From assembly GCF_029227915.1 (NCBI RefSeq), contig NC_079878.1, positions 31,213,501 to 31,277,500 of the forward strand: a stretch of DNA of 64,000 nt, in the 5' to 3' direction. Of the stretch, positions 49,332 through 61,974 are shown piece by piece. Below the pieces are notes generated by a model. The model was not told where the DNA came from and did not search any database. It saw nothing but the letters and a program-made list of their open reading frames with translations. The position numbers were made by a program, and so were the translations under genes. The stretch comes from Hydractinia symbiolongicarpus. Lineage: Eukaryota > Cnidaria > Hydrozoa > Anthoathecata > Hydractiniidae. Numbering within the stretch: position 1 is the first letter of the stretch; the number at the start of each line of letters is the position of its first letter.

Positions 49332-51520
49332 CAGAACGATTTTTTATATTATCCTTTCACCAATAAAATGCATGAGACTTGTAGTTTTCAAAAATGTTTT
49401 CATTTTTGATTAGACGCTGAATAAAAGAAGTTTAATCGCCGGCAAACGAAAACCCGCGCATTCCCGTAAATCCCGGGCTTGGCCCGTATAGTCGAATGTA
49501 TACAAAGAAAGTACCCTGTCAGTACACTCATTTCCAGAACGAATTTTGAAATTATCTTTTCACCACTAAAACGCATGAGACTTGTAGTTTTCAAAAATGT
49601 TTTCATTTTTGATGAGACGCGGAATAAAAAAAGTTTAATCGCCGGCAAACGAAAACCCGCGATTTCCCGTAAATCCCGAACTCGGCCTGTATAATCAAAA
49701 GTATACAAAGAAAGTACCCTGCGAGTAAACGCATTTCCAGAACGATTTTTTAAATTATCTTTTCACCACTAAAACGCATGAGACTTGTAGTTTTCAAAAA
49801 TGTTTTCATTTTGATGAGAGGCTGAATAAAAGAAGTTTAATCGCCGGCAAACGATAACCCGCGAATTCCCGTAAATCCCGGACTCGGCTCGTATAGCCAC
49901 AACTATACAAAGAAAGTACCCAGGGAGTAATTTCAATTCCCGAACGATTTTTTAAATTATTTTTTCACAACAAAAACGCATGAGACTTGTAGTTTTCAAA
50001 AATGTTTTCATTTTTGATGAGACGCTGAATAAAAAAAGTTTAATCGCCGGCAAACGAAAACCCGCGCATTCCCGTAAATCCCGGGCTTGGCCCGTATAGT
50101 CGAATGTATATAAAGAAAGTACCCTGTGAGTAAACTCATTTCCCGAACGATTTTTTAAATTATTTTTTCACCACTAAAACGCATGAGACTTGTAGTTTTC
50201 AAAAATGTTTTCATTTTTGATGAGAGGCTGAATAAAAGAAGTTTAATCGCCGGCAAACGATAACCCGCGAATTCCCGTAAATCCCGGACTCGGCTCGTAT
50301 AGCCAAAACTATACAAAGAAAGTACCCAGGGAGTAATTTCAATTCCCGAACGATTTTTTAAATTATTTTTTCACAACAAAAACGCATGAGACTTGTAGTT
50401 TTCAAAAATGTTTTCATTTTTGATGAGACGCTGAATGAAAGAAGGTTAATCGCCGGCAAACGAAAACCCGCGATTTCCCGTAAATCCCGTGCTTGGCCCG
50501 TATAGTCGAGTATATACAAAGAAAGTACCCTGTGAGTAAACTCCTTTCCAGAACGATTTTTTATATTATCCTTTCACCAATAAAATGCATGAGACTTGTA
50601 GTTTTCAAAAATGTTTTCATTTTTGATGAGACGCTGAATAAAAGAAGTTTAATCGCCGGCAAACGATAACCCGCGAATTCCCGTAAATCCCGGACTCGGC
50701 TCGTATAGCCAAAACTATACAAAGAAAGTACCCAGGGAGTAATTTCAATTCCCGAACGATTTTTTAAATTATTTTTTCACAACAAAAACGCATGAGACTT
50801 GTAGTTTTCAAAAATGTTTTCATTTTTGATGAGACGCTGAATAAAAAAAGTTTAATCGCCGGCAAACGAAAACCCGCGCATTCCCGTAAATCCCGGGCTT
50901 GGCCCGTATAGCCGAATGTATATAAAGAAAGTACCCTGTGAGTAAACTCATTTCCCGAACGATTTTTTAAATTATTTTTTCACCACTAAAACGCATGAGA
51001 CTTGTAGTTTTCAAAAATGTTTTCATTTTTGATGAGAGGCTGAATAAAAGAAGTTTAATCGCCGGCAAACGATAACCCGCGAATTTCCGTAAATCCCGGA
51101 CTCGGCTCGTATAGCCAAAACTATACAAAGAAAGTACCCAGGGAGTAATTTCAATTCCCGAACGATTTTTTAAATTATTTTTTCACAACAAAAACGCATG
51201 AGACTTGTAGTTTTCAAAAATGTTTTCATTTTTGATGAGACGCTGAATGAAAGAAGGTTAATCGCCGGCAAACGAAAACCCGCGATTTCCCGTAAATCCC
51301 GTGCTTGGCCCGTATAGTCGAGTATATACAAAGAAAGTACCCTGTGAGTAAACTCCTTTCCAGAACGATTTTTTATATTATCTTTTCACCAATAAAATGC
51401 ATGAGACTTGTAGTTTTCAAAAATGTTTTCATTTTTGATGAGACGCTAAATAAAAGAAGTTTAATCGCCGGCAAACGAAAACCCGCGATTTCCCGCAACT
51501 CCCGGACTCGGCCCGTATAG
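46280..51520 (+). repeat. 16-monomer-spaced copy and 406-bp dimer pattern
   Basis: About 46,231-47,300 recurs at 49,479-50,547 at offsets of 3,248 bp, then 3,247 after a lost T near 49,810. From about 46,670 and from 49,920, monomers with taatttcaattcccg and cacaacaaaaacgc alternate with monomers carrying gagaggctg or accaataaaatgc. The taatttc marker is about 406 bp apart (49,928, 50,334, 50,740, 51,145), so the local unit is a dimer. The gagaggctg monomers and the cgataacccgcgaattcccg monomers end in tagccaaaactatac. Confidence 0.8.
46644..46661 (+). other. 6-bp-arm version of the GTATA dyad
   Basis: GTATAG, loop CCAAAA, CTATAC is a perfect inverted repeat with 6-bp arms. It derives from the usual GTATAGTCAAAAGTATAC by a G-to-C change that extends the pairing and a T-to-C change in the loop. 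The form is confined to the right-hand subfamily (from about 46.6 kb). It is followed by the taatttcaattcc monomer head each time I checked. Confidence 0.8.
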
Positions 51521-52731
51521 TCAAAAGTACACAAAGAAAATACCCAGGGAGTAAACTCATTTCCCGAACGATTTTTTAAATTATTTTTTCACCACTAAAA
51601 CGTAAGAGACTTGTAGTTTTCAAAAATGTTTTCATTTTTGATGAGACGCTGAATAAAGAAGTTTAATCGCCGGCAAACGAAATCCCGCGATTTCCCGTAA
51701 ATCCCGGGCTCGGCCCGTATAGTCAAAAGTATACAAAGAAAGTACCCTGCGAGTAAACTCATTTCCAGAACGATTTTTTAAATTATCTTTTCACCACTAA
51801 AACGCACGAGACTTGTAGTTTTCAAAAATGTTTTCATTTTTGATGAGACGCTGAATAAAAGAAGTTTAATCGCCGGCAAACAAAAACCCGCGAATTCCCG
51901 TAAATCCCGGACTCGGCCCGTATAGTCAAAAGTATACAAAGAAAATACTCAGGGAGTAAACTCATTTTCAGAACGATTTTTTAAATGATCTTTTCACCAC
52001 TAAAACGCATGAGACTTGTAGTTTTCAAAAATGTTTTCATTTCTGATAAAACGCTGAATAAAAGATGTTTAATCGCCGGCAAACGAAAACCCGCGATTTC
52101 CCGTAAATCCCGGACTCGGCCCGTATAGTCAAAAGTATACAAAGAAAGTACCCAGGGAGTAAACTCATTTCCCGAACGATTTTTTAAATTAGTTTTTCAC
52201 CACTAAAACGCATGAGACTTGTAGTTTTTAAAAATGTTTTCATTTTTGATGAGACGCTGAATAAAAGAAGTTTAATCGCCGGCAAACGAAAACCCGCGAT
52301 TTCCCGTAAATCCCGTGCTTGGCCTGTAAAGTCGAGTATATACAAAGAAAGTACCCTGTGAGTAAACTCTTTTCCAGAACGATTTTTTAAATTATCTTTT
52401 CACCACTAAAACGCATGAGACTTGTAGTCTTCAAAAATGTTTTCATTTTTGATGAGACGCGGAATAAAAGAAGTTTAATCGCCGGCAAACGAAAACCCGC
52501 GATTTCCCGTAAATCCCGGACTCGGCCCGTATAGTCAATAGTATACAAAGAAAATACCAAGGGAGTAAACTCATTTCCCGAACGATTTTTTGAATTATTT
52601 TTTCACCACTAAAACACATGAGACTTGTAGTTTTCAAAAATGTTTTCATTTTTGATGAGACCCGGAATAAAAGAAGTTTAATCGCCGGCAAACGAAAACC
52701 CGCGAATTCATGTAAATCCCGGACTCGGCCC
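51521..52731 (+). repeat. Mixed monomers between dimer zone and first truncated monomer
   Basis: The order is S-type (cgtaagag, with a lost A in gctgaataaagaag near 51,650), cacgagacttg type, E type (aaatgatcttttcacc, ctgataaaacg), a type with aaattagtttttcacc, a gtagtcttc monomer, and two with caatagtatac and cccggaataaaag. Nothing but satellite monomers is visible. Confidence 0.78.
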
Positions 52732-52851
52732 GTATAGTCAAAAGTATACAAAGAAAGTACCCAGGGAGTAAACTCATTTCCCGAACGATTTTTTAAATTA
52801 TTTTTTCACCACTAAAACGCATGAGACTTGTAGTTTTCCCGTGCTTGGCCC
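52732..52851 (+). repeat. Truncated 120-bp monomer 1
   Basis: The monomer lacks 83 bp: gtagttttc is joined directly to ccgtgcttggcccg, which removes the hairpin, the gatgagacgc block and most of the CpG-rich third. The join is near 52,838. Only tc is shared by the two edges, so this looks like an illegitimate deletion rather than a register-preserving exchange. It is followed by gtaaagtcgagtacatac. Confidence 0.92.
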
Positions 52852-53865
52852 GTAAAGTCGAGTACATACAAAAAAAGTACCCTGTGAGTAAACTCATTTC
52901 CAGAACGATTTTTTAAATTATCTTTTCATCACTAAAACGCATGAGACTTGTAGTCTTCAAAAATGTTTTCATTTTTGATGAGACGCGGAATAAAAGAAGT
53001 TTAATCGCCGGCAAACGAAAACCCGCGATTTCCCGTAAATCCCGGACTCGGCCGTATAGTCAAAAGTATACAAAGAAAATACTCAGGGATTAAACTCATT
53101 TCCCGAACGATTTTTTAAAGTATTTTTTCATCACTAAAACGCATGAGACTTGTAGTTTTCAAAAATGTTTTCATTTTTGATGAGACGCGGAATAAAAGAA
53201 GTTTAATCGCCCGCAAACGAAAACCCGCGATTTCCTGTAAATCCCGAACTCGGCCTGTATAATCAAAAGTATACAAAGAAAGTACCCTGCGAGTAAACGC
53301 ATTTCCAGAACGATTTTTTAAATTATCTTTTCACCACTAAAACGCATGAGACTTGTAGTTTTTAAAAATGTTTTCATTTTTGATGAGAGGCTGAATAAAA
53401 GAAGTTTAATCGGCGGCAAAATATAACCCGCGAATTCCCGTAAATCCCGGACTCGGCTCGTATAGCCAAAACTATACAAAGAAAGTATCCAGGGAGTAAT
53501 TTCAATTCCAGAACGATTTTTTAAATTATTTTTTCACAACAAAAACGCATGAGACTTGTAGTTTTCAAAAATGTTTTCATTTTTGATGAGACGCTGTTTA
53601 AAAGAAGTTTAATCGCCGGCAAACGAAAACCCGCGCATTCCCGTAAATCCCGGACTCGCCCCGTATAGCCAAAAGTATACAAAGAAAGTACCCAGGGAGT
53701 AAACTCATTTCCCGAACGATTTTTTAAATTATTTTTTCACCACTAAAACGCATGACACTTGTAGTTTTCAAAAATGTTTTCATTTTTGATGAGACGCTGA
53801 ATAAAAGAAGTTTAATCGCCGGCAAACAAAAACCCGCGATTTCCCGTAAATCCCGGACTCGGCCC

Positions 53866-53985
53866 GTATAGTCAAAAGTATACAAAGAAAGTACCCAGGG
53901 AGTAAACTCATTTCCCGAACGATTTTTTAAATTATTTTTTCACCACTAAAACGCATGAGACTTGTAGTTTTCCCGTGCTTGGCCC
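53866..53985 (+). repeat. Truncated 120-bp monomer 2
   Basis: The 83-bp deletion join (gtagttttcccgtgcttgg) is identical, near 53,972. The next monomer begins gtaaaatcgagtacatac, a private change from gtaaagtcgag. Identity of the breakpoint shows common descent with the other truncated monomers. Confidence 0.92.
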
Positions 53986-55177
53986 GTAAAATCGAGTACA
54001 TACAAAGAAAGTACCCTGTGAGTAAACTCATTTCCAGAACGATTTTTTAAATTATCTTTTCATCACTAAAACGCATGAGACTTGTAGTCTTCAAAAATGT
54101 TTTCATTTTTGATGAGACGCGGAATAAAAGAAGTTTAATCGCCGGCAAACGAAAACCCGCGATTTCCCGTAAATCCCGGACTCGGCCGTATAGTCAAAAT
54201 TATACAAAAAAAATACTCAGGGATTAAACTCATTTCCCGAACGATTTTTTAAAGTATTTTTTCATCACTAAAACGCATGAGACTTGTAGTTTTCAAAAAT
54301 GTTTTCATTTTTGATGAGACGCTTAATGAAAGAGGTTTAATCGCCGGCAAACAAAAAACCCGCGATTTCCCGTAAATCCCGGGCTTGGCCCGTATAGTCG
54401 AATGTATACAAAGAAAGTACCCTGTCAGTACACTCATTTCCAGAAGGAATTTTGAAATTATCTTTTCACCACTAAAACGCATGAGACTTGTAATTTTTAA
54501 AAATGTTTTCAATTTTGATGAGACGCGGAATAAAAGAAGTTTAATCGCCGGCAAACGAAAACCCGCGATTTCCCGTAAATCCCGGACTCGGCCCGTATAG
54601 TCAATATTATACAAAGAAAATACCAAGGGAGTAAACTCATTTCCCGAACGATTTTTTGAATTATTTTTTCACCACTAAAACGCATGAGACTTGTAGTTTT
54701 CAAAAATGTTTTCATTTTTGATGAGAGGCTGAATAAAAGAAGTTTAATCGCCGGCAAACGATAACCCGCGAATTCCCGTAAATCCCGGACTCGGCTCGTA
54801 TAGCCAAAACTATACAAAGAAAGTACCCAGGGAGTAATTTCAATTCCCGAACGATTTTTTAAATTATTTTTTCACAACAAAAACGCATGAGACTTGTAGT
54901 TTTCAAAAATGTTTTCATTTTTGATGAGACGCTGAATAAAAGAAGTTTAATCGCCGGCAAACGAAAACCCGCGCATTCCCATAAATCCCGGACTCGGCCC
55001 GTATAGCCAAAAGTATACAAAGAAAGTACCCAGGGAGTAAACTCATTTCCAGAACGATTTTTTAAATTATCTTTTCACCACTAAAACGCATGAGACTTGT
55101 AATTTTTAAAAATGTTTTCATTTTTGATGAGACGCGGAATAAAAGAAGTTTAATCGCCGGCAAACGAAAACCCGCGA

Positions 55178-55583
55178 TTTCCCGTAAATCCCGGACTCGG
55201 CCCATATAGTCAATAGTATACAAAGAAAGTACCAAGGGAGTAAACTCATTTCCCGAACGATTTTTTAAATTATCTTTTCACCACTAAAACGCATGAGACT
55301 TGTAGTTTTCAAAAATGTTTTCATTTTTGATGAGAGGCTGAATAAAAGAAGTTTAATCGCCGGCAAATGATAACCCGCGATTTCCCGTAAATCCCGGACT
55401 CGGCCCATATAGTCAATAGTATACAAAGAAAGTACCAAGGGAGTAAACTCATTTCCCGAACGATTTTTTAAATTATCTTTTCACCACTAAAACGCATGAG
55501 ACTTGTAGTTTTCAAAAATGTTTTCATTTTTGATGAGAGGCTGAATAAAAGAAGTTTAATCGCCGGCAAATGATAACCCGCGA
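55178..55583 (+). repeat. Single-monomer tandem duplication (203 bp)
   Basis: Two adjacent monomers (about 55,178-55,380 and 55,381-55,583) are identical for a full period, including the private cggcccatatag (55,198 and 55,401) and gcaaatgataaccc (55,363 and 55,566). The first then continues as cgatttcccg and the second as cgaattcccg with ggctcgtatagcc. This is the smallest exchange visible in the window: gain of one monomer. Confidence 0.88.
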
Positions 55584-56015
55584 ATTCCCGTAAATCCCGG
55601 ACTCGGCTCGTATAGCCAAAACTATACAAAGAAAGTACCCAGGGAGTAATTTCAAATCCCGAACGATTTTTTAAATTATTTTTTCACAACAAAAACGCAT
55701 GAGACTTGTAGTTTTCAAAAATGTTTTCATTTTTGATGAGACGCTGAATAAAAGAAGTTTAATCGCCGGCAAACGAAAACCCGCGCATTCCCGTAAATCC
55801 CGGACTCGGCCCGTATAGCCAAAAGTATACAAAGAAAGTACCCAGGGAGTAAACTCATTTCCCGAACGATTTTTTAAATTATTCTTTCACCACTAAAACG
55901 CATGACACTTGTAGTTTTCAAAAATGTTTTCATTTTTGATGAGACGCTGAATAAAAGAAGTTTAATCGCCGGCAAACAAAAACCCGCGATTTCCCGTAAA
56001 TCCCGGACTCGGCCC

Positions 56016-56135
56016 GTATAGTCAAAAGTATACAAAGAAAGTACCCAGGGAGTAAACTCATTTCCCGAACGATTTTTTAAATTATTTTTTCACCACTATA
56101 ACGCATGAGACTTGTAGTTTTCCCGTGCTTGGCCC
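56016..56135 (+). repeat. Truncated 120-bp monomer 3
   Basis: The same 83-bp deletion as at 52,732, with the join near 56,122. A private change cactataacgc lies upstream. It is followed by gtaaagtcgagtacatac and then a gtagtcttc monomer, the same neighbours as truncated monomers 1 and 2. Confidence 0.92.
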
Positions 56136-56541
56136 GTAAAGTCGAGTACATACAAAGAAAGTACCCTGTGAGTAAACTCATTTCCAGAACGATTTTTTAA
56201 ATTATCTTTTCATCACTAAAACGCATGAGACTTGTAGTCTTCAAAAATATTTTCATTTTCGATGAGACGCGGAATAAAAGAAGTTTAATCGCCGGCAAAC
56301 GAAAACCCGCGATTTCCCGTAAATCCCGGACTCGGCCGTATAGTCAAAAGTTTACAAAGAAAATACTCAGGGATTAAACTCATTTCCCGAACGATTTTTT
56401 AAAGTATTTTTTCATCACTAAAACGCATGAGACTTGTAGTTTTCAAAAATGTTTTCATTTTTGATGAGACGCTTAATGAAAGAGGTTTAATCGCCGGCAA
56501 ACAAAAAACCCGCGATTTCCCGTAAATCCTGGACTCGGCCC

Positions 56542-56661
56542 GTATAGTCAAAAGTATACAAAGAAAGTACCCAGGGAGTAAACTCATTTCCCAAACGATT
56601 TTTTAAATTATTTTTTCACCACTAAAACGCATGAGACTTGTAGTTTTCCCATGCTTGGCCC
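56542..56661 (+). repeat. Truncated 120-bp monomer 4
   Basis: The same deletion with one substitution at the join (gtagttttcccatgcttgg, near 56,648). It lies only 526 bp after truncated monomer 3 (two full monomers plus one truncated). It is followed by gtaaagtcgagtatatac. Confidence 0.91.
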
Positions 56662-58715
56662 GTAAAGTCGAGTATATACAAAGAAAGTACCCTGTGAGTA
56701 AACTTATTTCCAGAATGATTTTTTAAATTATCTTTTCACCACTAAAACGCATGAGACTTGTAGTTTTCAAAAATGTTTTCATTTTTGATGTGACGCAGAA
56801 TAAAAGATTTCTAATCGCCGGCAAACGATAACCCGCGAATTCCCGAAAATCCCGGACTCGGCTCGTATAGCCAAAAGTATACAAAGAAAGTACCCAGGGA
56901 GTAATTTCAATTCCCGAACGATTATTTAAATTATTTTTTCACAACAAAAACGCATGAGACTTGTAGTTTTCAAAAATGTTTTCATTTTTGATGAGACGCT
57001 GAATAAAAGAAGTTTAATCGCCGGAAAACGAAAACCCGCGCATTCCCGTAAATCCCGGACTCGGCCCGTATAACCAAAAGTATACAAAGAAAGTACCCAG
57101 GGAGTAAACTCATTTCCCGAACGATTTTTTAAATTATTTTTTCACCATTAAAACGCATGACACTTGTAGTTTTCAAAAATGTTTTCATTTTTGATGAGAC
57201 GCTGAATAAAAGAAGTTTAATCGCCGACAAACAAAAACCCGCGATTTCCCGTAAATCCCGGGCTTAGCCCGTATAGTCCAATATATACGAAGAAATTACC
57301 CTGTGAGTAAACTCATTTCCAGAACGATTTTTTAAATTATCTTTTCACCACTAAAACGCATGAGACTTGTAGTTTTCAAAAATGTTTTCATTTTTGATGA
57401 GACGCTGAATAAAAGATGTTTAATCGCCGGAAAACGAAAACCCGCGATTTCCCGTAAATCCCGTGCTTGGCCCGTATAGTCGAGTATATGCAAAGAAAGT
57501 ACCCTGTGAGTAAACTCATTTCCAGAACGATTTTTTAAATTATCTTTTCACCACTAAAACGCATAAGACTTGTAGTTTTCAAAAATGTTTTCATTTTTGA
57601 TGAGACGCTGATTGAAAGAAGTTTAATCGCCGGCAAACGAAAACCCGCGATTTCCCGTAAATCCCGTGCTTGGCCCGTATATTCGAGTATATACAAAGAA
57701 AGTAACCTGTGAGTAAACTCATTTCCAGACCGATTTTTTAAATTATCCTTTCACCACTAAAACGCATGAGACTTGCAGTCTTCAAAAATGTTTTCATTTT
57801 TGATGAGACGCTTAATGAAAGAGGTTTAATCGCCGGCAAACTAAAACCCGCGATTTCCCGTAAATCGCGAACTCGGCCTGTATAGTCTAAAGTATACAAA
57901 GAAAGTACCCTGCGAGTAAACTCATTTCCAGAACGATTTTTTAAATTGTCTTTTCACCACTAAAACGCATGAGACTTGCAGTCTTCAAAAATGTTTTCAT
58001 TTTTGATGAGACGCTGAATGAAAGAAGTTTAATCGCCGGCAAACGAAAACCCGCGCATTCTCGTAAATCCCGGGCTTGGCCCGTATAGTCGAATGTATAC
58101 AAATAAAGTACCCTGTCAGTACACTCATTTCCAGAACGAATTTTGAAATTATCTTTTCTCCACTAAAACGCATGAGACTTGTAATTTTTAAAAATGTTTT
58201 CATTTTTGATGAGACGCGGAATAAAAGAAGTTTAATCGCTGGCAAACGAAAACCCGCGAGTTCCCATAAATCCCGGACTCGCCCGTATAGTCAATATTAT
58301 ACAAAGAAAATACCAAGGGAGTAAACTCATTTCCCGAACGATTTTTTGAATTATTTTTTCACCACTAAAACGCATGAGACTTGTAGTTTTCAAAAATGTT
58401 TTCATTTTTGATGAGACGCGGAATAAAAGAAGTTTAATCGCCGGCAAACAAAAACCCGCGATTTCCCGTAAATCCCGAACTCGGCCTGTATAATCAAAAG
58501 TATACAAAGAAAGTACCCTGCGAGTAAACGCATTTCCAGAACGATTTTTTAAATTATCTTTTCACCACTAAAACGCATGAGACTTGTAGTTTTCAAAAAT
58601 GTTTTCATTTTTGATGAGAGGCTGAATAAAAGAAGTTTAATCGCCGGCAAACGATAACCCGCGAATTCTTGTTAATCCCGGACTCGGCTCGTATAGCCAA
58701 AACTATACAAAGAAA
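56662..58715 (+). repeat. Diverged monomers preceding the 2,352-bp repeat
   Basis: Monomers here include private forms: gatgtgacgcag, gattatttaaatt, gaatgattttttaaatt, tatattcgagtat and aaatcgcgaactcgg. From about 58,076 the order resembles that at 60,427 onward, with more differences: ctcgcccg with one C missing near 58,281, gatgagagg against gatgaaagg, and one fewer monomer near 57,960-58,080. It is an older, partial relative of the following composite repeat. Confidence 0.78.
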
Positions 58716-61067
58716 GTACCCAGGGAGTAATTTCAATTCCCGAACGATTTTTTAAATTATTTTTTCACAACAAAAACGCATGAGACTTGTAGTTTTCAAA
58801 AATGTTTTCATTTTTGATGAGACGCTGAATAAAAGAAGTTTAATCGGCGGCAATCGAAAACCCGCGCATTCCCGTAAATCCCGGACTCGGCCCGTATAGC
58901 CAAAAGTATACAAAGAAAGTACCCAGGGAGTAAACTCATTTCCCGAACGATATTTTAAATTATTTTTTCACCACTAAAACGCATGACACTTGTAGTTTTC
59001 AAAAATGTTTTCATTTTTGATGAGACGCTGAATAAAAGAAGTTTAATCGCCGGCAAACAAAAACCCGCGATTTCCCGTAAATCCCGGGCTTGGCCCGTAT
59101 AGTCGAATATATACGAAGAAATTACCCTGTTAGTAAACTCCTTTCCAGAACGATTTTTTAAATTATCTTTTCACCACTAAAACGCATGAGACTTATAATT
59201 TTTAAAAATGTTTTCATTTTTGATGAGACGCGGAATAAAAGAAGTTTAATCGCCGGCAAACGAAAACCCGCGATTTCCCGTAAATCCCGGACTCGGCCCA
59301 TATAGTCAATAGTATACAAAGAAAGTACCAAGGGAGTGAACTCATTTCCCGAACGATTTTTTGAATTATTTTTTCACCACTAAAACGCATGAGACTTGTA
59401 GTTTTTAAAAATGTTTTCATTTTTGATGAGACGCGGAATAAAAGAAGTTTAATCGCCGGCAAACGAAAACCCGCGATTTCCCGTAAATCCTGGACTCGGC
59501 CCGTATAGTCAAAAGTATACAAAGAAAGTACCCAGGGAGTAAACTCATTTCCCAAACGATTTTTTAAATTATTTTTTCACCACTAAAACGCATGAGACTT
59601 GTAGTTTTCCCGTGCTTGGCCCGTAAAGTCGAGTATATACAAAGAAAGTACCCTGTGAGTAAACTCATTTCCAGAACGATTTTTTAAATTATCTTTTCAC
59701 CACTAAAACGCATGAGACTTGTATTCTTCAAAAATGTTGTCATTTTTGATGAGACGCGGAATAAAAGAAGTTTAATCGCCGGCAAACGAAAACCCGCGAT
59801 TTCCCGTAAATCCCGGACTCGGCCGTATAGTCAAAAGTATACAAAGAAAATAGCCAGGGATTAAACTCATTTCCCGAACGATTTTTTAAAGTATTTTTTC
59901 ATCACTAAAACGCATGAGACTTGTAGTTTTCAAAAATGTTTTCATTTTTGATGAGACGCGGAATAAAAGAAGTTTAATCGCCGGCAAACTAAAACCCGCG
60001 ATTTACCGTAAATCGCGAACTCGGCCTGTATAGTCAAAAGTATACAAAGAAAGTACCCTGCGAGTAAACTCATTTCCAGAACGATTTTTTAAATTATCTT
60101 TTCACCACTAAAACGCATGAGACTTGCAGTCTTCAAAAATGTTTTCATTTTTGATGAGACGCTGAATAAAAGAAGTTTAATCGCCGGCAAACGATAACCC
60201 GCGAATTCCCGAAAATCCCGGACTCGGCTCGTATAGCCAAAAGTATACAAAGAAAGAACCCAGGGAGTAATTTCAATTCCCGAACGATTATTTAAATTAT
60301 TTTTTCACAACAAAAACGCATGAGACTTGTAGTTTTCAAAAATGTTTTCATTTTTGATGAGACGCTGAATAAAAGAAGTTTAATTGCCGGCAAACGAAAA
60401 CCCGCGCATTCCCGTAAATCCCGGGCTTGGCCCGTATAGTCGAATGTATACAAAGAAAGTACCCTGTCAGTACACTCATTTCCAGAACGAATTTTGAAAT
60501 TATCTTTTCTCCACTAAAACGCATGAGACTTGAAATTTTTAAAAATGTTTTCATTTTTGATGAGACGCGGAATAAAAGAAGTTTAATCGCTGGCAAACAA
60601 AAACCCGCGATTTCCCATAAATCCCGGACTCGGCCCGTATAGTCAATATTATACAAAGAAAATACCAAGGGAGTAAACTCATTTCCCGAACGATTTTTTG
60701 AATTATTTTTTCACCACTAAAACGCATGAGACTTGTAGTTTTCAAAAATGTTTTCATTTTTGATGAGACGCGGAATAAAAGAAGTTTAATCGCCGGCAAA
60801 CGAAAACCCGCGATTTCCCGTAAATCCCGAACTCGGCCTGTATAATCAAAAGTATACAAAGAAAGTACCCTGCGAGTAAACGCATTTCCAGAACGATTTT
60901 TTAAATTATCTTTTCACCACTAAAACGCATGAGACTTGTAGTTTTCAAAAATGTTTTCATTTTTGATGAAAGGCTGAATAAAAGAAGTTTAATCGCCGGC
61001 AAACGATAACCCGCGAATTCTTGTTAATCCCGGACTCGGCTCGTATAGCCAAAACTATACAAAGAAA
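58716..61067 (+). repeat. 2,352-bp composite HOR, copy 1
   Basis: The unit holds 11 full monomers plus one truncated 120-bp monomer; 12 x 203 minus 83 minus one lost C gives 2,352. It is repeated immediately at an offset of 2,352 bp. Shared private variants include ggcggcaatcg, gatattttaaatt, tgttagtaaactcc, gacttataatttttaaaaatg, ttgtcatttttg, gatttaccgtaaatcgcg, aagaacccaggg and taattgccggc. I found no differences from about 58,716 onward. Just before that point the copies differ, for example aaagtaccc (58,715) against aaaataccc (61,067). Confidence 0.9.
59503..59622 (+). repeat. Truncated 120-bp monomer 5
   Basis: The 83-bp deletion form inside the first 2,352-bp unit, with the join near 59,609. 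It is followed by gtaaagtcgagtatatac, as for truncated monomer 4. Confidence 0.92.
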
Positions 61068-61854
61068 ATACCCAGGGAGTAATTTCAATTCCCGAACGAT
61101 TTTTTAAATTATTTTTTCACAACAAAAACGCATGAGACTTGTAGTTTTCAAAAATGTTTTCATTTTTGATGAGACGCTGAATAAAAGAAGTTTAATCGGC
61201 GGCAATCGAAAACCCGCGCATTCCCGTAAATCCCGGACTCGGCCCGTATAGCCAAAAGTATACAAAGAAAGTACCCAGGGAGTAAACTCATTTCCCGAAC
61301 GATATTTTAAATTATTTTTTCACCACTAAAACGCATGACACTTGTAGTTTTCAAAAATGTTTTCATTTTTGATGAGACGCTGAATAAAAGAAGTTTAATC
61401 GCCGGCAAACAAAAACCCGCGATTTCCCGTAAATCCCGGGCTTGGCCCGTATAGTCGAATATATACGAAGAAATTACCCTGTTAGTAAACTCCTTTCCAG
61501 AACGATTTTTTAAATTATCTTTTCACCACTAAAACGCATGAGACTTATAATTTTTAAAAATGTTTTCATTTTTGATGAGACGCGGAATAAAAGAAGTTTA
61601 ATCGCCGGCAAACGAAAACCCGCGATTTCCCGTAAATCCCGGACTCGGCCCATATAGTCAATAGTATACAAAGAAAGTACCAAGGGAGTGAACTCATTTC
61701 CCGAACGATTTTTTGAATTATTTTTTCACCACTAAAACGCATGAGACTTGTAGTTTTTAAAAATGTTTTCATTTTTGATGAGACGCGGAATAAAAGAAGT
61801 TTAATCGCCGGCAAACGAAAACCCGCGATTTCCCGTAAATCCTGGACTCGGCCC

Positions 61855-61974
61855 GTATAGTCAAAAGTATACAAAGAAAGTACCCAGGGAGTAAACTCAT
61901 TTCCCAAACGATTTTTTAAATTATTTTTTCACCACTAAAACGCATGAGACTTGTAGTTTTCCCGTGCTTGGCCC
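61855..61974 (+). repeat. Truncated 120-bp monomer 6
   Basis: Exact counterpart of truncated monomer 5, 2,352 bp downstream, with the join near 61,961. It was evidently copied with the composite repeat and did not arise independently. Confidence 0.92.
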
